Below are positions 25,781 to 34,017 of a stretch of DNA of 64,000 nt, piece by piece. Numbering within the stretch: the stretch's first letter is position 1; every line of letters starts with the position of its first letter. The notes under the pieces are model-generated. The model did no database searches. It had not been told where the DNA came from and worked only from the letters and a program-made list of their open reading frames with translations. Source of the stretch: Sphingomonas sp. Ag1 (GTDB lineage Bacteria; Pseudomonadota; Alphaproteobacteria; Sphingomonadales; Sphingomonadaceae); NCBI RefSeq assembly GCF_000980895.1, contig NZ_LAZX01000094.1, positions 1,116,001 to 1,180,000 on the forward strand. Direction: 5' to 3'. The translations under genes were made by a program, and so were the position numbers.

Positions 25781-25975
25781 ATCAATGATCCTTGTCCCGG
25801 AACACAGCGCAGGATGGCGTCGTCAGTTCCCATGGCCGCCCCGCCCCGGTCAGCCACCGACCATGAGCGGCGATTCGATGTTCCACCTTCGTTCCGGATC
25901 GGCTATAGCCGCTGCCATGCCGAGCCGGCCGATCACCCGCCGTCCCCACCGCGCGCTCCTGGCGGATCACCGCTG

Positions 25976-27238
25976 ATGGCGCGGCGCGGGGGCAGTGCCG
26001 ATCTGCCGCTGCATGGCGGCCGCGTGCCTGCGTGGCTGGGGCAGCGGATGGCGCGACTGGGCGCGGTTATCGCGGAGGCGATCGTAATCGAATACGGGCG
26101 CGACGAATTCCTCCGCCGGCTGGCCCACCCCTTCTGGTTTCAATCCTTTGGCGCGGTGATGGGGATGGACTGGCATTCCTCCGGCATCACCACCAGCGTG
26201 CTCGGCGCGCTGAAGCGGGGGCCGGCGCCGCGCGCGGGCGACCTTGGCCTCCACGTCTGCGGCGGGCGCGGCCGCCATAGCCGCGCCACGCCGGCGGAAC
26301 TCGCCGCGGTGGGTGCGCGCGTCGGTATCGACGGCGACGCGCTTGCCCGCGCCAGCCGGCTGGTCGCCAAGGTGGACAGCGCGGCGGTGCAGGACGGGTT
26401 CGATCTCTATCTTCACGGCTTCATCGTCGGCGACGACGGGCGCTGGGTGGTCATCCAGCAGGGGATGAATGGCGATCGCCGTCAGGCCCGGCGTTACCAC
26501 TGGCTGTCGGAAGGGATGGAAAGCTTCCTCGATGCGCCCCATGCCGCAATCGAGGGGAACAGCCGCGGGCGAATCGTGAACCTGGCAGACACCCGCGCCG
26601 CCGCCTCCCGCGACCGGCAACTGTCGCTGCTGCGTGATGAGGGCCCGGACGGCGTTGTCGGGCTGCTCCGCGACATCGATCCGGAAGCGGGCGGCCACCG
26701 ACCCGCGCCGCCCGATCCGCAGGCGATGCTGCCGCATCTCGCGATGCCGGCCCATCACGATGTCAGGTCGGAGAACGTCGTCACCCGCCGCCTCCATGGT
26801 GCGCTTGCCGCTGCGGCTGAGCGCGGGCCGGCGGACTTCCCGGAGCTGCTGCTGATCCCCGGCATCGGTGCGCGTACCGTCCGCGCGCTCGCGATGGTGG
26901 CGGAGGTCGTGCACGGCGCACCCTGTCGGTTCAGCGATCCGGCACGCTTCAGTCTGGCGCATGGCGGCAAGGACGGCCACCCCTTCCCGGTGCCGACGCA
27001 CGTTTATGATCAGACGATCGGCGTGATGAAGGCGGCCGTCACGGCCGCACGGCTCGGGCAGGATGAGAAAAGCGCCGCGCTCCGCCGCCTCGATCGACAG
27101 GCACGCCGGCTCGAGGCGCGTGCGCGCGGCCCGTCAGTCGAGGCATTCATCGCCGAGGAACGCCGCCAGTCGCACGCCTACGGCGGCCGCAGCGTGTTCG
27201 GCCATGAAGTCGCGCCGCGCGACGCCGGGGCACAATGA
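25976..27238 (+). CDS. DUF763 family protein with helix-hairpin-helix
   Basis: A 420-residue protein of a widespread family without an agreed function. MARRGGSADLPLHGGRVPAWL, IEYGRDEFLRRLAHPFWFQSFG and GMDWHSSGITTS are the conserved start, followed by LHVCGGRGRHSRAT. Around residues 285-310 LLLIPGIGARTVRALAMVAEVV is a classic helix-hairpin-helix DNA-binding unit. ATG 25976 fits the family N terminus although the frame is open to 25715. The stop overlaps the AlkB start, so the two are co-translated. The helix-hairpin-helix and the AlkB partner suggest a nucleic-acid role. Confidence 0.85.
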   Translation: MARRGGSADLPLHGGRVPAWLGQRMARLGAVIAEAIVIEYGRDEFLRRLAHPFWFQSFGAVMGMDWHSSGITTSVLGALKRGPAPRAGDLGLHVCGGRGRHSRATPAELAAVGARVGIDGDALARASRLVAKVDSAAVQDGFDLYLHGFIVGDDGRWVVIQQGMNGDRRQARRYHWLSEGMESFLDAPHAAIEGNSRGRIVNLADTRAAASRDRQLSLLRDEGPDGVVGLLRDIDPEAGGHRPAPPDPQAMLPHLAMPAHHDVRSENVVTRRLHGALAAAAERGPADFPELLLIPGIGARTVRALAMVAEVVHGAPCRFSDPARFSLAHGGKDGHPFPVPTHVYDQTIGVMKAAVTAARLGQDEKSAALRRLDRQARRLEARARGPSVEAFIAEERRQSHAYGGRSVFGHEVAPRDAGAQ

Positions 27239-27834
27239 TGGCCATGGACATGCTGTTCGACCTGCCTGCCATGCCTGCGCAGCCTGCCCTTCCCGGCCTG
27301 TCCACCACCAGCGATCTGGTCACGGCAGCGGAGGAGCAGCAACTGATCGCCGCGATCGATGCGACGGCGCTCGCGCCATTCCGCTTCCAAGGCTGGACCG
27401 GCAAGCGGCTGACCAGCTCCTTTGGCTGGCATTATGATTTCGATCGCGGTCGGCTGGAGCCGGGGGTGCCCTTTCCCGACTGGCTGATTCCGATCCGCGA
27501 CCGGGCCGCCGCCTTTGCCGGCATTGCCGCCACTGATCTCGTCCAGGCGCTCCTCATCCGCTACGATCCCGGCGCTGGCATCGGCTGGCATCGCGACCGG
27601 CCTGCCTTCGGCCATGTGCTCGGCATCTCGCTCGGCGCGCCGGCCGCGATGCGCTTTCGTCGCCGGGCAGGCGCGAAATTCTCCCGCGTGACCGTGCCGC
27701 TGGCGCCGCGCGGCGCCTATCACCTCAGCGGCATGGCACGCGACGACTGGGAACATAGCATCGCCGCGATGGAGGAAACCCGCTGGTCAATCACCTTGCG
27801 CAGCCTGCGCACTGCGGCCGGAGACGCGCGCTGA
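27235..27834 (+). CDS. AlkB-like Fe(II)/2-oxoglutarate-dependent dioxygenase
   Basis: A 199-residue double-stranded beta-helix enzyme. YDPGAGIGWHRDRPAFG provides the HxD iron ligands (His and Asp around residue 119), WEHSI the distal His, and RWSITLRSLR the 2-oxoglutarate-binding arginines. This is the AlkB branch that demethylates alkylated bases or, in some members, other targets. The ATG overlaps the stop of DUF763; a second ATG follows at once. No Ada-type regulator is nearby. Confidence 0.88.
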   Translation: MMAMDMLFDLPAMPAQPALPGLSTTSDLVTAAEEQQLIAAIDATALAPFRFQGWTGKRLTSSFGWHYDFDRGRLEPGVPFPDWLIPIRDRAAAFAGIAATDLVQALLIRYDPGAGIGWHRDRPAFGHVLGISLGAPAAMRFRRRAGAKFSRVTVPLAPRGAYHLSGMARDDWEHSIAAMEETRWSITLRSLRTAAGDAR

Positions 27835-27938
27835 CGGTCGCCCCTCCGTAAGATTGCTGAGCGCACCCGCGCGCACGGCCTGTCATTCCCTGTGATCCGC
27901 ACAGCGGACAAAAAGCCAACGGGAGCGGAGGACAGGAG

Positions 27939-29276
27939 ATGGCGCATCGCGCGCGGATCGTGCTCGCGTTTGTCGCCGTACCGCTGTTGCTGAGCATCCT
28001 GTGGGCCTTCAGCATGATGCGCACCCCAGGCTCCGGCGGCTTCTGGGGGGTTCGCCATACGCTGATCAATTACACCGGGCTGGTGGCGATCGGGCTCATG
28101 TCCGTCGGGTTGATCCTGGCCGCGCGCCCCGTCCAGATCGAAGGCTTCCTGGGTGGGCTGGATAAATACTACCGCCTGCACAAATGGTTCGGGATCGCGG
28201 CGACGATCGTCGCGATCATCCATTGGTTGATCGAGATCCTGCCGCGCAATTTTGTGCGTTGGGGTTGGCTGGAAGCACCCGTGCGCCGCCCACGAAGCGG
28301 CGCCGCAGTACCGGCCGGCTTCGACCCGTTCCGCGACTGGCATGGCGCCGCGGTCAGCGTGGCGGAGCCTGCGCTGTACCTGATGATCGCGCTGGTGCTG
28401 ATCGCCTTGTGGAAACGCTTTCCCTATCGGCTGTTCTTCACCACCCACCGGCTGCTCTCGGTCGTCTTTCTCGTGCTGGTGTTCCACGCCACGATCCTCA
28501 TGGGGCGCACCTATTGGGCGGCGCCGATCGGGCCTTTCCTGAGCGTGCTGATGGCCGCCGCATCGGTCGCGGCCATGGCATCGCTGTTCCACCGCATCGG
28601 CAAATCGCGCCGTGCGACGGGTACGATCGAGGCGGTCGAGCATTATCGTGACAGCAACGTGACCGAGGTGGTCGTCCGCCTCACGACTGCCTGGCCCGGG
28701 CATCTTGCCGGCCAGTTCGCCTTTGTCGACTTTGGCGACCGGGAGGGCGCGCACCCCTTTTCGATCGCCTCTGCCTGGCGCCATGACGGCCGTCTCCGCT
28801 TCGGCATCAAGGGGCTGGGCGATTATACCAAGGCGCTGCCCGACCGCCTGTTTCCCGGACAGACCGTCACGATCGAGGGGCCCTATGGCCGGTTCGATTT
28901 CGATTCCGGCCGCCGCCAGTTGTGGATCGCCGGCGGGATCGGCATCGCCCCCTTCGTCGCCGGGCTCGAATGGCTGGCGGATGAGGATCGGCCAGCCAGC
29001 GTCGACCTGATCTATTCCACCAGGATGCGCGACGATGCACTGCTGCATCGTCTGTCCGAGCTGGTCGATCGCACCGGCGTGCGGCTGCACCTGCTCGTCA
29101 CCCCGCCCGACCCGCAGCTGACGGTTCCACGCCTTGAGGAAATGGTGCCCGACTGGCGATGTGCCGATGTCTGGTTCTGCGGCCCCGCCGCCTTCGGGGA
29201 TGCGATGCGCGGCGGCATGATCGCCAACGGCTTTCCGGCGTCCCGCTTCCATCAGGAATTCTTTGAGCTGCGCTAG
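27939..29276 (+). CDS. Ferric-reductase-like flavocytochrome (FRE/NOX-type)
   Basis: A 445-residue membrane protein with a strong GGAGGACAGGAG ribosome site. The first half has about six membrane helices with His residues spaced for two hemes (HKWFGIAATIVAIIHW, TTHRLLSVVFLVLVFH). The second half is a ferredoxin-reductase-like FAD/NAD domain: HPFSIAS for FAD, IKGLGDYTKALP, GPYGRFDF, WIAGGIGIAPF for NAD(P) and a C-terminal FHQEFFELR. It should pass electrons from NAD(P)H across the membrane to ferric iron or oxygen. It stands alone between AlkB and the HdeA-like gene. Confidence 0.88.
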   Translation: MAHRARIVLAFVAVPLLLSILWAFSMMRTPGSGGFWGVRHTLINYTGLVAIGLMSVGLILAARPVQIEGFLGGLDKYYRLHKWFGIAATIVAIIHWLIEILPRNFVRWGWLEAPVRRPRSGAAVPAGFDPFRDWHGAAVSVAEPALYLMIALVLIALWKRFPYRLFFTTHRLLSVVFLVLVFHATILMGRTYWAAPIGPFLSVLMAAASVAAMASLFHRIGKSRRATGTIEAVEHYRDSNVTEVVVRLTTAWPGHLAGQFAFVDFGDREGAHPFSIASAWRHDGRLRFGIKGLGDYTKALPDRLFPGQTVTIEGPYGRFDFDSGRRQLWIAGGIGIAPFVAGLEWLADEDRPASVDLIYSTRMRDDALLHRLSELVDRTGVRLHLLVTPPDPQLTVPRLEEMVPDWRCADVWFCGPAAFGDAMRGGMIANGFPASRFHQEFFELR

Positions 29277-29441
29277 CCGCCTGCCCAGCCGCGTGGCGGC
29301 AGCACCTGTCGTCGTGCCCTGTAATGGCCACGGCCACCCGAGCCATCCGTGCATCCCCTCACTAGACCTCGGCGCTGATCCGCTGAACTCTGGTTTCGGG
29401 ACAGCGTTCAACCCGTGCTGCCCTACTCGAAGGAGTTTCCG

Positions 29442-29834
29442 ATGACGCGAAGCTTTGTAATCGCGGGGGCAATCCTGGCCGCCTGCGCAGCTACCACCGG
29501 TTCGGCCCAGACGACGCCCCAGATCGAACGGCAGGCCCAGGTGCCGCAGAAGGACGGCATGACCTACATCGACGTGTTCAAGGTGAACAAGAAGATGGAG
29601 ACGATCACCTGCCGCGACTTCAACCTCGTGGACGTCAATTATCGCCCGCAGGCCGTCGTCTTTGCCGCGAATTATGGCCCGAAGGGAAAGATGTCCGATC
29701 CGTCGGTCACCGTCGACGGCGTCGCCAGCGTCGTGCCAGTCGTGGTGGACGCTTGTCGTGCAACCCCGGGCAACAATTTCGTCGCCGCCGTCCGCCGTGC
29801 CATGGCGCAGCAGCGTGCCGGCATGAAACGTTAA
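29442..29834 (+). CDS. HdeA-like periplasmic acid-stress chaperone
   Basis: A 130-residue exported protein with a signal peptide (MTRSFVIAGAILAACAATTG) and AAGGAG before the ATG. The mature part follows the HdeA pattern: TCRDFNLVDVNYRPQAV with the first cysteine, then VDGVASVVPVVVDACRATPG with the second cysteine of the disulfide and NNFVAAVRRAM at the end. HdeA is an intrinsically switchable chaperone that protects periplasmic proteins at low pH. It is a single gene followed by a terminator. Confidence 0.75.
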   Translation: MTRSFVIAGAILAACAATTGSAQTTPQIERQAQVPQKDGMTYIDVFKVNKKMETITCRDFNLVDVNYRPQAVVFAANYGPKGKMSDPSVTVDGVASVVPVVVDACRATPGNNFVAAVRRAMAQQRAGMKR

Positions 29835-29846
29835 CTCCCCGCCTCG

Positions 29847-29876
29847 GTGCCGGCGCTGACCGCGTCGGCACACTTT
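29847..29876 (+). terminator. Terminator after the HdeA-like gene
   Basis: GTGCCG (29847-29852) pairs with CGGCAC (29866-29871), followed by ACTTTTT. The remaining 215 bp to the tRNA show no gene or clear motif. Confidence 0.7.
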
Positions 29877-30092
29877 TTGGCGCGGTTGCGTGAACCCGAT
29901 CGATAATGGCCGGCACGGATCGCGCACGACGGTACCGTCTTGGCGGACTGACGCTCGCACGAACTTGGGATCGTGATCGTTCCGATGGGATGGCGACGGT
30001 TTAGCCGCCGCGGCACGCTGCAGCCGTGTGGCTCGCAAGTGCGCCTCACCGCGCGATCACGCGCTGGTGGATGGATCGTAATGTGGTGGAAA

Positions 30093-30168
30093 TGGTGGAG
30101 CCGAGGGGGATCGAACCCCTGACCTTCGCAATGCCATTGCGACGCTCTCCCAGCTGAGCTACGGCCCC
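30093..30168 (-). tRNA. tRNA-Ala (GGC anticodon)
   Basis: On the minus strand the sequence starts GGGGCCG and ends CGGCTCCACCA with encoded CCA, giving a 76-nt cloverleaf. The anticodon stem TCGCA/TGCGA encloses loop ATGGCAT, so the anticodon is GGC (alanine). The GTTCGATC T-loop is intact. Confidence 0.95.
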
Positions 30169-30264
30169 ATTCCGTTGGGAAGGCGCCCACTAACGGGGCG
30201 CTTCAGACTTGGCAAGCGGCCTTTTTGAAGAAAGCCGCCTGCCAGCCTATTTTTCTTCAGACGA

Positions 30265-30585
30265 TCAGTTGTTGTCGTCGTCGTCGGTCGGCGCTTCCAC
30301 GCCCAGATCGTCGTCACCGCCCAGATCGACTTCGTCGTCAGCGTTGGGCTCCTCGTCCTCGTTCTCGACCAGATCCGTATCGTCATCGCCAGCGAGATCG
30401 CTGTCGGCTGCCTTCTCGGACTTCGCCGCCTCGAACGGCATCGGCTGCTTGGACTTGAGGATCGGCTCCGGCTCCCATGCGTAGCCGCATTCGATGCACG
30501 TGACCGGCTCGTCCTTCTGCAGGTCGTAAAAACGCGTCGCGCATTTCGGACACGTCCGCTTCGTGCCCCATTCCGGCTTGATCAT
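30265..30585 (-). CDS. FYDLN-type zinc-ribbon acidic protein (TIGR02300-like)
   Basis: A 106-residue protein. MIKPEWGTKRTCPKCATRFYDL plus VTCIECGY forms a zinc ribbon with two CxxC pairs, and the rest is an acidic low-complexity tail (DDDTDLVENEDEE, DDDDNN). ATG 30585 gives the conserved family start; the longer frame is not supported. The FYDLN signature is typical of alphaproteobacteria; function is unknown, perhaps nucleic-acid or transcription related. It is divergent from aroA. Confidence 0.85.
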   Translation of the reverse strand: MIKPEWGTKRTCPKCATRFYDLQKDEPVTCIECGYAWEPEPILKSKQPMPFEAAKSEKAADSDLAGDDDTDLVENEDEEPNADDEVDLGGDDDLGVEAPTDDDDNN

Positions 30586-30686
30586 GCCGTCTCTTGCCTT
30601 TCGGAAAATTGGTTCAGCAGGTATTGACCTGTGAAGTGGCGCGCGCCTTGCCATAGCGCAACCCCGCTGGCAAGGCGCGGCGCGCA

Positions 30687-32027
30687 ATGGCGCACCCTGA
30701 TCCCCGTCCCGTCTCCGTTCATTCGGCCCCTCGCCTCGCCGGCCGCATTCGCGTCCCAGGCGACAAGTCGATCAGCCACCGTGCGCTGATGCTCTCCGCG
30801 CTGGCGGTTGGCGAAAGCCAGGTTGAGGGACTGCTGGAAGGGGAGGACGTGCTCGCCACTGCCGCCGCGATGCGCGCGATGGGCGCCACCATCGTACGCG
30901 GCGATGACGCAATCTGGCGGATCAACGGCGTCGGCGTCGGTGGGCTGCTCCAGCCACAGGCCGCGCTCGAGATGGGCAATTCGGGCACCTCGACGCGCCT
31001 CCTGATGGGGCTGGTCGCCAGCCATCCGATCACCGCCACCTTCACCGGCGACGCGTCGCTGTCAACGCGGCCCATGAACCGCGTCATCGATCCGCTCTCG
31101 ACGATGGGCGCGGAGTTCACCGCCTCGCCGGGCGGCCGGCTGCCGCTGATGGTGCGCGGCCTGTGCCCTGCGGTGCCGATCACCTATCGCCTGCCGGTCG
31201 CCTCGGCGCAGGTGAAGTCCGCCTTGCTGCTGGCCGGCCTCAACACGCCCGGCATCACGCGCGTCATCGAACCGGTGCCGACGCGCGATCATAGCGAGCG
31301 GATGCTGGCCGGATTTGGCGCGGAGATCAGCGTCGAGGAGAGCGATGAAGGGCGCATCATCTCGCTCACGGGCGAGGCGGAGCTTCGCCCACAGTCGATC
31401 GTCGTGCCGGGCGACCCCTCCTCCGCCGCCTTCTGGATGGTCGCCGCGTCGATCGTCCCGGGCAGCGACGTGGTGATCGAGAACGTCGGCTTGAACCCGA
31501 CCCGCGCCGGCCTTGTCACCGTGCTTCGCCTGATGGGCGCGGACATCGTCGAACAGGATCCGCGCGTCGTCGGCGGCGAGCCGGTCGCCGACCTGCGGGT
31601 GCGCCACGCCGCGCTGTCGGGGATCGAGGTGCCGCATGATGTCGCGCCGTCGATGATCGACGAATATCCCGTGCTGTTCGTCGCCGCCGCCTTTGCCAGC
31701 GGCCGGACGATCGCGCGTGGCGCGGACGAGCTGCGCGTCAAGGAATCGGATCGCATCGCGGTGATGAAGGCCGCACTGGAGGCCAATGGCGTCCCCTGCG
31801 AGGAGCATGAGGACGGGTTGACGATCGAGGGGACGGGCGGCGACCCGATCCCCGGCGGCGGCACGGTTGCCTCGCGGCTCGACCATCGCATCGCGATGAG
31901 CATGGCGGTGGCCGGCCTCCACGCCGCGCAGCCGGTCGCGATCGACGACGCGAGCCCCGTCGCCACCAGCTTCCCCAGCTTCTTCGATCTGCTGACCCAG
32001 CTTGGCGGCCGCGTCACATGGGCCTGA
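30687..32027 (+). CDS. aroA: 3-phosphoshikimate 1-carboxyvinyltransferase (EPSP synthase)
   Basis: A 446-residue shikimate-pathway enzyme that joins shikimate-3-phosphate and phosphoenolpyruvate. RIRVPGDKSISHRALML near residues 20-36, EMGNSGTSTRLLMG, LPVASAQVKSALLLAGLN, EPVPTRDHSERML and the late RLDHRIAMS follow the class II pattern. The PEP-site motif is NSGTSTR, with Gly kept where the tolerant CP4 enzyme has Ala. The end overlaps the S33 peptidase by 10 bp and cmk follows, an operon order common in related bacteria. Confidence 0.95.
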   Translation: MAHPDPRPVSVHSAPRLAGRIRVPGDKSISHRALMLSALAVGESQVEGLLEGEDVLATAAAMRAMGATIVRGDDAIWRINGVGVGGLLQPQAALEMGNSGTSTRLLMGLVASHPITATFTGDASLSTRPMNRVIDPLSTMGAEFTASPGGRLPLMVRGLCPAVPITYRLPVASAQVKSALLLAGLNTPGITRVIEPVPTRDHSERMLAGFGAEISVEESDEGRIISLTGEAELRPQSIVVPGDPSSAAFWMVAASIVPGSDVVIENVGLNPTRAGLVTVLRLMGADIVEQDPRVVGGEPVADLRVRHAALSGIEVPHDVAPSMIDEYPVLFVAAAFASGRTIARGADELRVKESDRIAVMKAALEANGVPCEEHEDGLTIEGTGGDPIPGGGTVASRLDHRIAMSMAVAGLHAAQPVAIDDASPVATSFPSFFDLLTQLGGRVTWA

Positions 32028-33061
32028 GCACGGGCCTGCACAGGGGGCCAAACAGGAGGCCGACCGGCGCCTCATTGATCGACCGCCGCGCGCTGATCGC
32101 TGGCGGTGCCAGCCTGGCGGGCGTCGCGCTGGCCGGTGCCGGCCCCGCGCGGGCGCGAGATCTCGCGCGGCCGACGCGCGAGCTGATGGTCCCGGTCGAG
32201 GGCGGGCGCGTCTATGTCCGCGTCGATGGCGACCTCGCCGGCGCGCGCGCGCCGATCATCATGGCCCATGGCGGCCCCGGGGGAACGCACGCGAGCTTCC
32301 TCGAAGCGCTCGCGCTCGCTGGCGAGCGGGCGGTGATCCTCTACGACCAGCTCGATTCCGGCCGCTCCGATCACCCCAACAATCCTGCCAACTGGCGCGT
32401 CTCGCGCTTCGTAGATGAGCTGGAGGCGATCCGCGCCGCGCTGGGTGTCGCTCGCTGGCACATGCTCGGCGCAAGCTGGGGCGGAACGATCGCGCTCGAA
32501 TATGGCGCCCGCCGGCCGGCGGCGCTCGCCGGGCTGGTGCTCGCCAGCCCGCTGATCTCGACCCGCAGCTGGCTGGCCGATGCGCGCGCGCTGATCGGCG
32601 AACTGCCCGCCCCCATCCAGGAGGAGCTGCGTCGCTGCGGCGCGCTCACCCTGCCCGCCCCGCCGCCCAGCTGCGACGAGCCGACCCGTGCATTCTATGC
32701 GGCGTTCAACCGGCGCGAGCCGCCGGCACCTGATATCAAGGCCTACACGGGGCAGGGTCGCGGCTTCAACGCGGAGCTGTATCGCGCGATGTGGGGCGCC
32801 AGCGAGTTCGTTTCGACGGGGACGCTCAAGGATTATGATGGCGAGCCGTTGCTCGCCAAGCTCGAGGGGAAGCGTACCTTGTTCCTTTGCGGTCAGTATG
32901 ACGAGGCACGCCCCGTCACCGTCGGCGCCTTCGCCGCGCGGGTGCCCGGCGCCGGCTTCGGCGTCGTCCCGGGGGCCGCCCACGGCCTGTTCAACGATCG
33001 CCCGGCGGAGACGATCGGCATGCTGCGTGCCTGGCTCGCCCGGCAGGACGTGCTGGCATGA
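32018..33061 (+). CDS. Proline iminopeptidase-like alpha/beta hydrolase (S33), Tat-exported
   Basis: A 347-residue protein with a twin-arginine-like signal (IDRRALIAGGASLAGVALAG) after a short N-terminal extension; the real start may be inside 32018-32080. HGGPGGTH supplies the oxyanion hole, LGASWGGTIALEYG the nucleophile serine, and GAAHGLFND the catalytic histidine, as in prolyl aminopeptidases. It should release N-terminal proline or related residues from peptides outside the cytoplasm. It overlaps both aroA upstream and cmk downstream, so it sits inside a housekeeping operon. Confidence 0.85.
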   Translation: MGLSTGLHRGPNRRPTGASLIDRRALIAGGASLAGVALAGAGPARARDLARPTRELMVPVEGGRVYVRVDGDLAGARAPIIMAHGGPGGTHASFLEALALAGERAVILYDQLDSGRSDHPNNPANWRVSRFVDELEAIRAALGVARWHMLGASWGGTIALEYGARRPAALAGLVLASPLISTRSWLADARALIGELPAPIQEELRRCGALTLPAPPPSCDEPTRAFYAAFNRREPPAPDIKAYTGQGRGFNAELYRAMWGASEFVSTGTLKDYDGEPLLAKLEGKRTLFLCGQYDEARPVTVGAFAARVPGAGFGVVPGAAHGLFNDRPAETIGMLRAWLARQDVLA

Positions 33062-33687
33062 TCATCGCCGTTGATGGCCCCGCCGCGTCGGGCAAGGGCA
33101 CGATCGCCAAGGCACTGGCGCGCCACTATAATCTCCCGCATCTCGACACCGGGCTGCTGTACCGCGCGGTGGCCGCGACGGTGCGCCGGCTGGAACTCGA
33201 TCCGACGCGCGAGGCCGATGCCGTCGCCGCGTGCGACTTCGACGAACTGACGCTCGCAGACCCGGTGCTGCGCGAGGAGGAGATCGGCAAGCTCGCCTCC
33301 GTCGTCTCCGCGCATCCGCTGGTCCGCGCCGCGCTGCTCCAGCGGCAGAAAAGGTTCGCACATCAGGAGGGCGGCGCCGTCCTCGACGGGCGTGACATCG
33401 GCACCGTCATCGCGCCTGATGCCGATGCCAAGCTGTTCATCCGCGCGACGCCTACGATCCGCGCCCGCCGCCGCCACAATGAACTGATTTCCCACGGCGC
33501 ATCGGTCAGCTTCGACCAGGTGCTCGCCGACATCCGGGCGCGCGACACGCGCGACAGCTCCCGCTCGACCGCGCCCCTGGTGCCCGCGAATGACGCGGCG
33601 CTGCTCGACACCAGCTTCCTGTCGATCGAGGCGTCGATCGAAAAGGCGATCGCCCTGGTCGAGGCACGGCGCCGCAAGGAGGGCTGA
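33058..33687 (+). CDS. cmk: Cytidylate kinase
   Basis: A 209-residue nucleoside monophosphate kinase. P-loop GPAASGKGTIAKALA at residues 7-21, the CMP-binding HLDTGLLYRAVA, LDGRDIGTVIAPDA and DTRDSSRSTAPLVPA-type lid arginines are all in place. It phosphorylates CMP and dCMP. The ATG overlaps the previous TGA, and rpsA and ihfB follow, the order seen in many proteobacteria. Confidence 0.96.
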   Translation: MIIAVDGPAASGKGTIAKALARHYNLPHLDTGLLYRAVAATVRRLELDPTREADAVAACDFDELTLADPVLREEEIGKLASVVSAHPLVRAALLQRQKRFAHQEGGAVLDGRDIGTVIAPDADAKLFIRATPTIRARRRHNELISHGASVSFDQVLADIRARDTRDSSRSTAPLVPANDAALLDTSFLSIEASIEKAIALVEARRRKEG

Positions 33688-34017
33688 CGACTCGGGGCCA
33701 GGGGTTGGTCGGTGGCGCGGTGAGCGCCCCGCAATATCGCCCCGCTTGTCCGCCCCACCTTGCTCCCACGCCGGTGCTACGCCAACCTTGCTCCCGCCCC
33801 TCCTTTGCAGTATGGCGCACCGTCCGGCGAACCTGGGTTCGTGGAGGCATGGCGCGGAGGAGCACTCCAGCGCCCTTTTCGCATTTCGTGCGTCTTGGCC
33901 CTTCCCACCCCGGTTGCACGGATGCTGCGACGGCATGCGGCTGCCGCGGCAACGATGGCCAAGACCAGCGGAACCAACCGCTTGGCCGGAAACGAACTGA
34001 CTAGGACGAACGATTTT
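33688..34017 (+). other. 330-bp rpsA leader region without a gene
   Basis: The stretch between cmk and rpsA has no convincing coding potential on either strand. It holds GGCGC-GGTGA-GCGCC (33713-33728), a bulged hairpin at 33851-33874 and the ribosome site upstream of ATG 34018. The length suits a regulated leader for ribosomal protein S1. Confidence 0.5.
33851..33880 (+). terminator. Hairpin with T4 in the rpsA leader, possible attenuator
   Basis: GGCGCGGAG (33851-33859) pairs with CTCC-A-GCGCC (33865-33874), one bulged A, then CTTTTC. It lies about 140 bp before rpsA, so it could end the cmk transcript or attenuate rpsA. Confidence 0.4.

Noticed and set aside
27720-30038. 772-codon minus-strand frame
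   Set aside because: Covers the flavocytochrome and HdeA-like genes in antisense; Arg/Asp/His-rich, no motif.
33760-34017. N-terminal extension of ribosomal protein S1
   Set aside because: Unrelated to S1 and includes the leader hairpin.
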